In this document: one piece after another, positions 34,932 to 42,977 of the stretch
Position numbering within the stretch: position 1 is the stretch's first letter
Layout of the letters: every line of letters begins with the position of its first letter
From: Pseudoduganella danionis
GTDB lineage: Bacteria; Pseudomonadota; Gammaproteobacteria; Burkholderiales; Burkholderiaceae_D
Length of the DNA stretch: 64,000 nt
Reading direction: 5' to 3'
NCBI RefSeq assembly: GCF_009720775.1
Contig: NZ_WNKW01000001.1
Span: 806,001-870,000 of the forward strand
Translations under genes and position numbers: made by a program
Notes under the pieces: model-generated
What the model was told of the DNA's origin: nothing
Databases searched by the model: none
Seen by the model: the letters and a program-made list of their open reading frames with translations, nothing else

Positions 34932-37469
34932 ATGTTTGCGCTCGCCCTGAAAATGACCTTGCGTGACTGGCGTGCCGGCCAGTTGCGCTTTTTACTGATA
35001 GCGCTGACGGTGGCGGTGGCAGCGCTGTCTGCCACCGGCTTCTTTATCGACCGGCTGCGTGCGGGACTGGACCGCGATGCGCGCCAGTTGATAGGCGCCG
35101 ATGTAGTGATCAATGCCGATCTGCCCGTCAATCCCGCATGGCGTGCGGAAGCGCAGCGGCGTGGCCTGGTGCTGGCCGATGTGGTCAGCTTCGTCAGCAT
35201 GGCGCAGGTGGGCGAGGGCGAGCAGTCGCGCTCCGTGCTGGCGGCGCTGAAGGCGGTCGGCCCCGGCTATCCTTTACGCGGCCATCTGCGTACCAGCACG
35301 GACCTGCTGGCCGCGCAGCAGGGGCTGGGCGAGACGACACAGGAGGTGCCGGCGGCCGGTACGGTGTGGCTGGATCCGGCCCTGCTGGGCAGCCTGTCTA
35401 CCCGCGTGGGCGAGCAGCTCAAGCTGGGCGAGCGCAGTTTCACCATCACCCGTTTGATTGCGGCCGAGCCGGACCGGGGCGCCAACTTCATGGCCTTCGC
35501 TCCGCGTGTAATGCTGGCATTGGACGACCTGCCCGCCACCAATCTGATCCAGCCCGGTTCGCGCGTGACCTATCGCTTGCTGGTGGCCGGTGCCGCGGGC
35601 CAGCAAGCCGGCACGCAGGCGGCAGGCCAGTTCGGCGAATGGCTGGAACAGCAGATCAGTGCCAACAATATCAAGGGCGTGCGCATAGAAACGCTGGCCA
35701 GCGGGCGCGGCGAAATGCGCGCCACGCTGGAACGGGCCGACCATTTCCTGTCGCTGGTGGGCTTGCTGTCAGCCTTGCTGGCGGCCGTGGCCGTGGCCAT
35801 GGCGGCGCGCCGTTTCATGCAGCGCCACCTCGATGCCTGCGCCATGCTGCGCTGTCTGGGCCTGACCCAGAATCAGGTGACGGCCATGTATCTGATTGAA
35901 TTCCTGCTGGTGGGGCTGGTGGGCAGCCTGGCTGGCGTGCTGATAGGTTATGGCGCCCACCATGTGCTGTTGCAGGCACTGGCCACGCTGGTCGGCAATG
36001 AATTGCCGCCGCCTTCGCTGTATCCGGCCCTGCAGGGACTGGGCACGGGCGTGCTGTTGCTGGCCGCGTTTGCCCTGCCGCCGATTTTGCAACTGCGCAA
36101 AGTGCCGCATAACCGCGTGATACGGCGCGAGCAGGAGCCGCCGCAGGTGGCAGCGCTGGCCACCTACGGGCTGGGCCTGGCCGGCTTTTGCGCCCTGCTG
36201 TTGTGGCAGGCCGGTGATGCCCAGTTGGCGCTGTACACGGCACTGGGTTTTGCTGCCGCGTTCGGCCTGTTTGCACTGGTGGGCTGGCTGGGACTGGCCG
36301 CGCTCAAGCCATTGCGCGGCCTGATCGATCACCAGAGCTGGCGCTTTGCGTTGACCTCGCTGCAGCGCCGCCCCAGCGCGACGCTGGTGCAGGTGGTGGC
36401 GCTGGCACTGGGGCTGATGGCGCTGCTCGTGCTGACGGTGGTGCGCGGCGACTTGATGACGGCCTGGCGCAAGGCCACGCCGGCCGATGCGCCCAACCGC
36501 TTCATCATCAATATCCAGCCCGAGCAGTCGGCCGATATTGCGCGCCGTCTGCAGGCAGCAGGCGTCAGCTATGCGCCCCAGTATCCGATGATCCGTGGCC
36601 GCCTGACGGCCGTGAACGGCGTGGCCGTGACAGCCGACACATATACGGACGAACGGGCGCGCGGTCTGGCTGACCGCGAATTCAATCTGTCCACCATGGC
36701 GCAGATGCAGGCCGAGAACAAGATCGTGGCGGGGCAGTGGTTTGCCGACCGGCCCGGCGCGCCGGAAGCTTCGGTGGAAGAAGGCATCGCCAAGACGCTG
36801 AAGTGGAAGCTGGGCGACAAGCTGCGCTTCGATATCGCCGGCGCACCTGTGGAGGCGACCATTACCAGCCTGCGCAAGCTCGAATGGGGCTCGATGCGGG
36901 TCAACTTCTTTGTGATTATCAATCCGGCCGCCATGACGGAAGTGTCGCAAAGCTGGCTCACGGCCTTCCATCTGCCGCTGGCGCAGGCCGGCTTGATGAA
37001 TGCGCTGACGCGCGATTATCCGAATCTGACGATTGTCGATGTGGGCGCGATTCTGCAGCAGGTGCAGCAGGTGCTCGATCAGGTGATTACGGCGGTGGAG
37101 TTCCTGTTCATCTTCACGCTCGCATCCGGCCTGCTGGTGCTATATGCAGCGCTGATGGGATCGCAGGATGAACGTACGCGCGAAGCGGCGCTGCTGCGCG
37201 CGCTAGGCGCTACGCGCGCCCAGTTATCGCAGGCCCAGTTGATCGAGTTCCTGCTGGTGGGCGGCCTGTCTGGCCTGCTGGCAGCCACGGCGGCAGCCGT
37301 GATGGGCTGGGCGCTGGCCACCTACCAGTTCAAATTTGCCTGGAGCTTCACGCCTTCAGTCTGGCTGATAGGCTTGCTGGCGGGCGGCCTGTGCGCCATC
37401 GCCGGCGGCTGGCTGGGCCTACGCAATGTGCTGCGCCAGCCACCGCTGCAGACGCTGCGCGAAGCGTGA
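34932..37469 (+). CDS. FtsX-like ABC transporter permease (YbbP type)
   Basis: Inner-membrane permease of 845 aa with about ten transmembrane helices: one near the N-terminus, a block of FtsX helices at about 275-400, further helices at about 410-490, and a C-terminal FtsX block with QLSQAQLIEFLLVGGLSG. Large periplasmic domains lie between. Such proteins work with a LolD-like ATPase (YbbA); no ATPase gene is adjacent here. The gene follows the deaminase by six bases and converges with the response regulator gene at 37490. Substrate unknown; lipoprotein or lipid handling is only a family possibility. Confidence 0.88.
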   Translation: MFALALKMTLRDWRAGQLRFLLIALTVAVAALSATGFFIDRLRAGLDRDARQLIGADVVINADLPVNPAWRAEAQRRGLVLADVVSFVSMAQVGEGEQSRSVLAALKAVGPGYPLRGHLRTSTDLLAAQQGLGETTQEVPAAGTVWLDPALLGSLSTRVGEQLKLGERSFTITRLIAAEPDRGANFMAFAPRVMLALDDLPATNLIQPGSRVTYRLLVAGAAGQQAGTQAAGQFGEWLEQQISANNIKGVRIETLASGRGEMRATLERADHFLSLVGLLSALLAAVAVAMAARRFMQRHLDACAMLRCLGLTQNQVTAMYLIEFLLVGLVGSLAGVLIGYGAHHVLLQALATLVGNELPPPSLYPALQGLGTGVLLLAAFALPPILQLRKVPHNRVIRREQEPPQVAALATYGLGLAGFCALLLWQAGDAQLALYTALGFAAAFGLFALVGWLGLAALKPLRGLIDHQSWRFALTSLQRRPSATLVQVVALALGLMALLVLTVVRGDLMTAWRKATPADAPNRFIINIQPEQSADIARRLQAAGVSYAPQYPMIRGRLTAVNGVAVTADTYTDERARGLADREFNLSTMAQMQAENKIVAGQWFADRPGAPEASVEEGIAKTLKWKLGDKLRFDIAGAPVEATITSLRKLEWGSMRVNFFVIINPAAMTEVSQSWLTAFHLPLAQAGLMNALTRDYPNLTIVDVGAILQQVQQVLDQVITAVEFLFIFTLASGLLVLYAALMGSQDERTREAALLRALGATRAQLSQAQLIEFLLVGGLSGLLAATAAAVMGWALATYQFKFAWSFTPSVWLIGLLAGGLCAIAGGWLGLRNVLRQPPLQTLREA

Positions 37470-37489
37470 GTGCTTAGCCTGTCCTTGCC

Positions 37490-38500
37490 TCAGACGCTCG
37501 CGCATTCAAGTGCGCGGCGCTGGCTGAGGAAAGTGGCATAGGCATATGGCGGCTGGCGGAAGTAGTGCGCAGGCAGGTCGAACAGGGCCCAGTAATACGT
37601 CTGCCGGCCTTCACATACCTGCGCCGCAGCGCAGTAACGGTGCCACTGGTCGCCGATGTCGGGCCGGTACATGGCGTCGCCGTGCGGGTCGTGGAAAAAC
37701 GGCAGCACGCGTTTGGCCAGCAGGGCTTCCAGCAGGGCAGGCGGGGCATCGCTGTCGCGCGCGATTTCAAACTGGGCAAACATGCCTTCGGCCGTTTCTA
37801 TCATCAGTAAGCGGGTTTTGCCGTGCTGATCGATCAGCAGTATGCCGCTGGGATTGGGGAATACATAGTGTTCGACGATGCCGAGACGCACGCGTAGCGT
37901 GTCAATCAGGCGTGCCAGCACGGGATCGGTGAGGAAGTGGTAATGGTGCAGCAGCACCAGATCGCGCAGGGTTTCTTCGCGGTCGTCGAAGTAGGCGTGC
38001 TGCAGGGTGCGGATCTGCTGTTCGAGCTGGTCCAGCGCCTGCGGATCGCTCTTCTGGATGTAGCGGTCGATCAGGCCGCGGTTGAAGGCGGTGACGGCGA
38101 TCTTCTCGTCGGCCGCTCCCGTGAACAATATCTTCTTGCAGGGCAGGTGGGCTATCGCGGCGCAGAATTCCAGTCCGTTCATCTGCGGCATCGAATAGTC
38201 CACCACCACCACGGAAGGCGTTTCGAAGCGTAGCGGCTGTTCGCAGATGCGATAGATGCGCTCCAGATCAATGGCCACATTGCACTGGTCGGCCGGCAGA
38301 TTCTGCATATCGAAATTCACCTGCAGCGGTACCCGCTCAGGCAGCCGTTCGCGCCCCAGCCAGCGCTGGGCTGCCAGCGCATCGTCAAACGCCAGCGTGG
38401 GCAGGATGGGATCGAGCTGGAACGACAGGCTGCGCAAAAAGGAGCAGCTATCGTCGACCAGCACGGTCAGAGTCGGGTGGGCATAGACGGGAAAATGCAT
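37490..38500 (-). CDS. Response regulator of the alpha-hydroxyketone quorum-sensing system (LqsR/JqsR-like)
   Basis: Probable partner of the adjacent sensor kinase. The N-terminal receiver domain has the acidic pair VLVDDS (D16, D17), phospho-Asp D101 in VVVVDYSMPQMNG, Thr127 in LFTGA and Lys150 in YIQKSD. The distance between the acidic pair and the phospho-Asp is about 85 residues, roughly 40 more than a standard receiver, indicating an insert. The C-terminal half (about 180-336) has no DNA-binding helix-turn-helix that I can recognise. GAGGTAAG lies just upstream of the ATG. The start overlaps the kinase 3' end by 34 bases, so translation is coupled. Confidence 0.82.
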   Translation of the reverse strand: MHFPVYAHPTLTVLVDDSCSFLRSLSFQLDPILPTLAFDDALAAQRWLGRERLPERVPLQVNFDMQNLPADQCNVAIDLERIYRICEQPLRFETPSVVVVDYSMPQMNGLEFCAAIAHLPCKKILFTGAADEKIAVTAFNRGLIDRYIQKSDPQALDQLEQQIRTLQHAYFDDREETLRDLVLLHHYHFLTDPVLARLIDTLRVRLGIVEHYVFPNPSGILLIDQHGKTRLLMIETAEGMFAQFEIARDSDAPPALLEALLAKRVLPFFHDPHGDAMYRPDIGDQWHRYCAAAQVCEGRQTYYWALFDLPAHYFRQPPYAYATFLSQRRALECASV

Positions 38501-39783
38501 GACTTACCTCGCTGGTGCTGACTGGGGGGGAATTCGAGTATAAAAATAGCGTAAGCCTGCTCGCGCGTGACGCAGCGGATGCCGCCATTCCAGGCGCGCA
38601 GTATGTCCTGGCACAGCGCCAGACCGATGCCGCTGCCGTTGTGCGCCGGATAGGAATAGAAGCGCTGGAAGATCAGCGGCAGATGGTGGGGGGCAATGCC
38701 GCAGCCGGTATCGATGAACAGCAGGCGGGGCGGCTGGTGCTGGCCGTCGACGATGATGCGCACCCGTCCTTTGCCGGCGCGCTGTATGGCTTTCAAGGCA
38801 TTGCGGAGCAGATTGAGCAGCACCACCACGGCCAGTTCGCTCTGGCCCGCGAACTGGAAGTCACTGCGCAGCTCGACGGCGACCTGATGTTTCTGGGCGT
38901 CGCTGACAAACGGATAGCGTTGCAGCATGGAGTCCACCATGGCGTGCATGGGCAGCGTTTCGACTGCGCGCAGATTCTGCCGCACGGCGCTGGCGCTGAG
39001 CAGGAACAGGTCGATCATGTGGTTCATATGGCGCACTTCGAACTGGATGCGCGCCAGTGCATCGATGGCGCCGAGTTTTTCCTCGCCGCTGCGGCAGATG
39101 CCCGTGCCCACCATGCGCAGCAAGCCGCGCACATTGGCATTCACGCTGCTGAGCGGGGTGCGCAGTTCATGCGCCACGCTGGCCAGCCCGGCACCGAGGC
39201 CGGCCAGTTTTTCCTGGGCCAGCATGTGGCGGCTGATCTTGGCCACGGACAGCACGGCCATGGTGAACATGTGGATGGGGAGCTGCTGCAGCGCAGCCTT
39301 GCTGAGCAGGGTGGCACTTTCGCCCATCAAGCTGGCCGCAAGGCAGGCGGCCAGCGTGCCGGCCAGATAGGCTTGCAGGGCCAATGCCGTCTCGAAGTGG
39401 AATAGCAGCACCAGCGCAATCAGCAGCGATTCGCCCCACACGCCGGAAGCGTGGTTCATCAGGAACATGTAGGTGAAGAAGAAAGGCAATACATAGCTGA
39501 GGGTGAGCAGCAGATAGGCGTGCAGGATGCGTGGCCGATAGCGCCGCGCAAACAGGCCCAGCATGCAGAGCGCGATGCCGAGTGCGCGCAGCGGTACCGA
39601 TTCGTATTCCTGCGGGAAGTAGTGGTGCCAGATCAGGTAGTACAGCGGCATACAGACCGTGCCTATGCCGGCCAGCAGCAGCACCCGTTTGGTGGCATGC
39701 TGCTCCTGCCCATGGTATTGCAGCAGATTATGCGCGCACGCTTGTAGACGGGATTTGCAGGAGGCGAACAGGTTTGCGGGCAT
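38467..39783 (-). CDS. Sensor histidine kinase for alpha-hydroxyketone autoinducer (CqsS/LqsS/JqsS-like)
   Basis: Membrane sensor of 438 aa. Six hydrophobic helices (about residues 33-180) contain AGIGTVCMPLYYLIWHHYFP, FPQEYESVPLRALG and YVLPFFFTYMFLMN, close in pattern to the Vibrio CqsS sensor region. The kinase core has His205 in ASVAHELRTPLSSV, then LLNLLRNALKAIQ, FIDTGCGIAP and GSGIGLALCQDILRAWNGG. Unlike CqsS there is no C-terminal receiver domain; it is on the separate overlapping gene. ATG 39783 lacks a good ribosome site; a TTG at 39804 would lie inside an FNR box and is less likely. Divergent from the synthase gene. Confidence 0.85.
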   Translation of the reverse strand: MPANLFASCKSRLQACAHNLLQYHGQEQHATKRVLLLAGIGTVCMPLYYLIWHHYFPQEYESVPLRALGIALCMLGLFARRYRPRILHAYLLLTLSYVLPFFFTYMFLMNHASGVWGESLLIALVLLFHFETALALQAYLAGTLAACLAASLMGESATLLSKAALQQLPIHMFTMAVLSVAKISRHMLAQEKLAGLGAGLASVAHELRTPLSSVNANVRGLLRMVGTGICRSGEEKLGAIDALARIQFEVRHMNHMIDLFLLSASAVRQNLRAVETLPMHAMVDSMLQRYPFVSDAQKHQVAVELRSDFQFAGQSELAVVVLLNLLRNALKAIQRAGKGRVRIIVDGQHQPPRLLFIDTGCGIAPHHLPLIFQRFYSYPAHNGSGIGLALCQDILRAWNGGIRCVTREQAYAIFILEFPPSQHQRGKSCIFPSMPTRL

Positions 39784-39790
39784 GAGGTGA

Positions 39791-39804
39791 TTGATTTTTA
39801 TCAA
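39791..39804. promoter_or_regulatory. Perfect FNR-type box 1
   Basis: TTGAT-TTTT-ATCAA matches the CRP/FNR-family consensus TTGAT-N4-ATCAA at all ten specified bases. It ends eight bases before the sensor-kinase ATG (minus strand) and lies 140 bases upstream of the synthase ATG (plus strand). Position next to the kinase start suggests repression of that gene or action toward the synthase; direction is inferred. Confidence 0.65.
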
Positions 39805-39856
39805 AGCGCCATCATCGCCCGAATTTGTTGCGCGTTTGAATGTATCGAGTCAGCCA

Positions 39857-39870
39857 TTGATCAGCATCAA
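39857..39870. promoter_or_regulatory. Perfect FNR-type box 2
   Basis: TTGAT-CAGC-ATCAA again matches all ten specified bases. Its centre is 66 bases from box 1 and 80 bases upstream of the synthase ATG. A class II site at -41.5 would put a synthase transcript start near 39905. No clear -10 hexamer supports one exact start. Confidence 0.65.
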
Positions 39871-39943
39871 GTGTCCGACCTTTTTTTGGCCTCAAGGTTG
39901 TTGTTGATTTCATTTCATTAACAATCCTTGGGGAGTCTAGCTG

Positions 39944-41188
39944 ATGAACAACGTCATCCTATCCAGTGCCACACCAGCAGCCGCAGAGCGCCGCCTGCCT
40001 GATTTTGTCGAACGCCGCATGGATCTGCACCACATCACGCGGATCGAGCAATTGCTGGGCGGCGAGCATCCGCATGCCTGGCAGCCCACGCCGGCCGATG
40101 CCGTGTATCTGGCGGGGAATGACTATCTGTGTCTGGCCGATGAGTCCTCACTGCGCTACGCCCAGCTGGCGGCACTGGTGCAGACTCAGGGCGAGTTGCT
40201 GATGTCGGCCGTGTATCTGCAGCAGGGCAGTGCCCAGCACCGGCTCGAGCAGCGGCTGGCCCAGTGGCTGGGCACCGAGGATTGCATACTGACCCAGTCC
40301 GGCTGGGCGGCCAATGTGGGGCTGGTGCAGACGCTGGCCGAGCCGGGCATACCCGTCTACCTCGATATGCAGGCCCACGCTTCGCTTTGGGAGGGGGGGC
40401 AGTCGGCCGGCGCCCAGCCGGTGCCGTTTCTGCACAATGATCTGGGCCATCTGGAAAAGCAGCTGGCCCGCCACGGCCGCGGCCTGATTGCGGTGGATGC
40501 GCTGTACAGCACCAATGGCAGCGTGGCACCGCTGGCCCAGCTGGTGGAGCTGGCCGAACGCAGCCACAGCATGCTGATCGTGGACGAATCGCATTCGCTG
40601 GGCACCCATGGGCCACAGGGCGCAGGACTGGTGGCGGCGCTGGGGCTGAGCGAGCGCGTGCACTTCCGCACCGCTTCGCTGGCCAAGGCGCTGGCCGGAC
40701 GGGCGGGGCTGATCAGTTGTTCGCAGCGCTTCAAAGGCTATTTCCTGTCCGAGTCGCGTCCGGCCATCTTCAGTTCCTGTTTGCTGCGCCACGAGCTGGC
40801 GTGGTTCGACGCGGCGCTGGACTTCATCCGTCTGGCCGAACAGCGCCGCGCCACGCTGCAGCAGCATGCCCGCCATGTGCGTACAGCGCTGGCAGAGCTG
40901 GGCTTTAATGTCAGCGACGGCACGGAGCAGATCATCGCGCTGGAAGCGGGGCCGGAGCCGCAAACGCTGGCCTTGCGCAAGGCGCTGGAAAGGCAGGGCG
41001 TGTATGGCGCCATGTTCTGTGCGCCAGCCACGGCCAAGAACCGTTCGCTGGTGCGGCTCACGCTCAATTCGGGCCTGACGGCGGCGCAGCTCGAGCAGAT
41101 CATCGCTGCCTGCGCTGCTGTGCGCGATGAGCTGGACTGGCACAACTGGTCATCCACGCGGCGCTTGCGCAAGCTGGCGCTGGTGTGA
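39944..41188 (+). CDS. cqsA: Alpha-hydroxyketone autoinducer synthase (CqsA/LqsA/JqsA family)
   Basis: PLP-dependent acyltransferase of the alpha-oxoamine synthase family that makes the CAI-1/LAI-1-type signal from an acyl-CoA and an amino acid or SAM. The 414 aa match CqsA in length and motifs: YLAGNDYLCLADE, SAVYLQQGSAQHRLE, LTQSGWAANVGL, YSTNGSVAPLAQL, LIVDESHSLGTHGPQG (Asp214, His217) and TASLAKALAGRAG with the PLP-binding Lys248. In Oxalobacteraceae the homologue is called JqsA. GGGGAG precedes the ATG. Sensor kinase and response regulator genes lie divergent. A haemoglobin gene follows 36 bases downstream. Confidence 0.93.
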   Translation: MNNVILSSATPAAAERRLPDFVERRMDLHHITRIEQLLGGEHPHAWQPTPADAVYLAGNDYLCLADESSLRYAQLAALVQTQGELLMSAVYLQQGSAQHRLEQRLAQWLGTEDCILTQSGWAANVGLVQTLAEPGIPVYLDMQAHASLWEGGQSAGAQPVPFLHNDLGHLEKQLARHGRGLIAVDALYSTNGSVAPLAQLVELAERSHSMLIVDESHSLGTHGPQGAGLVAALGLSERVHFRTASLAKALAGRAGLISCSQRFKGYFLSESRPAIFSSCLLRHELAWFDAALDFIRLAEQRRATLQQHARHVRTALAELGFNVSDGTEQIIALEAGPEPQTLALRKALERQGVYGAMFCAPATAKNRSLVRLTLNSGLTAAQLEQIIAACAAVRDELDWHNWSSTRRLRKLALV

Positions 41189-41224
41189 GTGTCAGGGCCG
41201 CTGTGGTGCGCTATCATGGCGGCT

Positions 41225-41614
41225 ATGACTGAATCTCGAACTCTCTACGAAGTAATTGGCGGCGAAGCGCGCGTGCGCGAGATGGTGGATCGCTTTTATG
41301 ATTTGATGGAACTGGAGCCGCAGTTTGCCCTGCTGCGCGCCACCCATGGCAGCTCGCTGGACAATGCGCGCGAGCGCCTGTTCATGTTCCTCAGCGGCTG
41401 GATGGGCGGGCCGGATCTGTACGTCGAGGCGCATGGCCATCCGCGCCTGCGCATGCGCCACATGCCGTTTGCCATCGGCACCAAGGAACGCGACCAGTGG
41501 CTGCAGGCGATGGCCTGGGCGATGGAAGACGTGGGCATAGATGAAGCTTTGCGTCTGCGCCTGATGGAGTCGTTCTATCAGACGGCAGACTGGATGCGCA
41601 ACAAGCCGGATTGA
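41225..41614 (+). CDS. Group II truncated haemoglobin
   Basis: Haem protein of 129 aa that may bind oxygen or NO. The helix-B TLYEVIGGEARVREMVDRFYD carries the B10-position Tyr. The proximal His is in RLRMRHMPFAIG, and Trp G8 is in RDQWLQAMAWAM, all typical of the TrHb2 (GlbO) class. The start at MTESRTLYE is the family start; an ATG three codons earlier is possible. It is 36 bases after the synthase and 4 bases before rmuC, so a three-gene transcript is likely. Confidence 0.92.
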   Translation: MTESRTLYEVIGGEARVREMVDRFYDLMELEPQFALLRATHGSSLDNARERLFMFLSGWMGGPDLYVEAHGHPRLRMRHMPFAIGTKERDQWLQAMAWAMEDVGIDEALRLRLMESFYQTADWMRNKPD

Positions 41615-41618
41615 TGCC

Positions 41619-42938
41619 ATGGGCCAGATAGAATTTTTCGTGCTGTTGCTGCTACTTGCGGCCGTGCTGGTGCTGCAGGTGCTGGCGCTGCTGCGTGCAC
41701 GCGCCGGACAGAATGCGACACAGGAGGCTGGACTGGCGGAACGGATAGAGCGGGTGGAACGCGAAGTGCGCCTGCAATTGCAAGCCACGGCGCAGGCTAG
41801 CCATGGCGCCACGGTGCAGCAGTTCGAAGGGCTGCGCCGCCAACTGGAAGCACAGGGGCTGGTGGGCCGAGAAGAGCAGAGCCGCAACCTGAAGCTGTTC
41901 GCCGACAGCATGAACCAGACGCTGGCGCGGCTGACCGAATCGAATGCGGCGCGCATGCAGGAAGTGCGCGCCACGCTGGAAGCCAAGATCCGTGATCTGC
42001 AAACGGATAATGGCGCGCGGCTGGAAGAGATGCGTAAGACGGTGGATGAAAAACTGCATGCCACGCTGGAAGCGCGTCTGAGTGCATCGTTCCAGCAGGT
42101 GTCGGAACGGCTGGAGCGCGTGCATCAGGGGCTGGGCGAAATGCAGCAGCTGGCGCTGGGCGTGGGCGATCTGAAACGGGTGCTGACCAACGTGAAGACC
42201 CGTGGTACCTGGGGCGAAGTGCAGCTGGAAATGCTGCTGGAGCAGGTGCTCACGCCGGACCAGTATGCCAAGAATGTGGAAACCATCGCCGGTAGCGGCG
42301 CGCGGGTGGAATTCGCGCTCAAGCTGCCGGGCCAGAAGGACGGCGGCGTGCCCGTCTGGATGCCGATCGATGCCAAGTTCCCCAAGGAGCAGTACGAACG
42401 TCTGCTGGAAGCTGCCGAACAGGCCGATGCCGATGGCGTGGCGCTAGCCGGGCGCGAACTGGAACGGGCCGTGCGCGGGGAAGCCAAAACCATCGCGGAA
42501 AAATATCTGGCGCCACCCCATACCACCGACTTTGCCATCCTGTTCCTGCCGACCGAAGGGCTGTATGCGGAAGTGATGCGCCGCCCGGGGCTGGCCGATG
42601 AATTGCAGCGCGTACACCGCATCAGCATAGCGGGGCCTTCGACGTTGTCGGCCCTGCTCAACAGCCTGCAGATGGGCTTCCGCACGCTGGCGCTGGAACG
42701 CCGTTCATCGGAAGTGTGGCAGGTGCTGGGCGCCGTCAAGACGGAGTTCGCCAAATTCGGCGATGTGCTGGCGGCCACCAAGCTGACGCTGGAACGGGCC
42801 GCCAAGAATATCGAATCGGCGGAAACCCGTAGCCGCCAGATGGCACGCAAGCTCAAGACCGTGGAAGCACTGCCCAGCGAAGCGGCGCAATTGCTGCTAG
42901 GTGCGCAGCCCGAAGCGGGCCAGCACGACGCAGATTGA
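41619..42938 (+). CDS. rmuC: DNA recombination protein RmuC
   Basis: Protein of 439 aa that limits inversion at short inverted repeats and may have nuclease activity. An N-terminal membrane helix (residues 5-27) is followed by a long coiled coil (about 35-185). The RmuC core carries KTRGTWGEVQLEMLLEQVL, GQKDGGVPVWMPIDAKFPKEQYERL, TTDFAILFLPTEGLYAEV and GPSTLSALLNSLQMGF. It starts 4 bases after the haemoglobin stop and converges with the mobA-moeA fusion. Confidence 0.95.
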   Translation: MGQIEFFVLLLLLAAVLVLQVLALLRARAGQNATQEAGLAERIERVEREVRLQLQATAQASHGATVQQFEGLRRQLEAQGLVGREEQSRNLKLFADSMNQTLARLTESNAARMQEVRATLEAKIRDLQTDNGARLEEMRKTVDEKLHATLEARLSASFQQVSERLERVHQGLGEMQQLALGVGDLKRVLTNVKTRGTWGEVQLEMLLEQVLTPDQYAKNVETIAGSGARVEFALKLPGQKDGGVPVWMPIDAKFPKEQYERLLEAAEQADADGVALAGRELERAVRGEAKTIAEKYLAPPHTTDFAILFLPTEGLYAEVMRRPGLADELQRVHRISIAGPSTLSALLNSLQMGFRTLALERRSSEVWQVLGAVKTEFAKFGDVLAATKLTLERAAKNIESAETRSRQMARKLKTVEALPSEAAQLLLGAQPEAGQHDAD

Positions 42939-42977
42939 TGGCGGCCGCGCCGGCGCTCGGATAGTCAGCATGGCGCG

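Noticed and set aside
35769..36971. A 400-codon frame opposite the FtsX-like permease gene
   Set aside because: Antisense shadow with Gln/His/Arg-rich sequence and no family features.
39784..39804. TTG 39804 as the start of the sensor kinase
   Set aside because: The codon lies within a perfect FNR box and has no ribosome site; the ATG at 39783 gives a family-like length.
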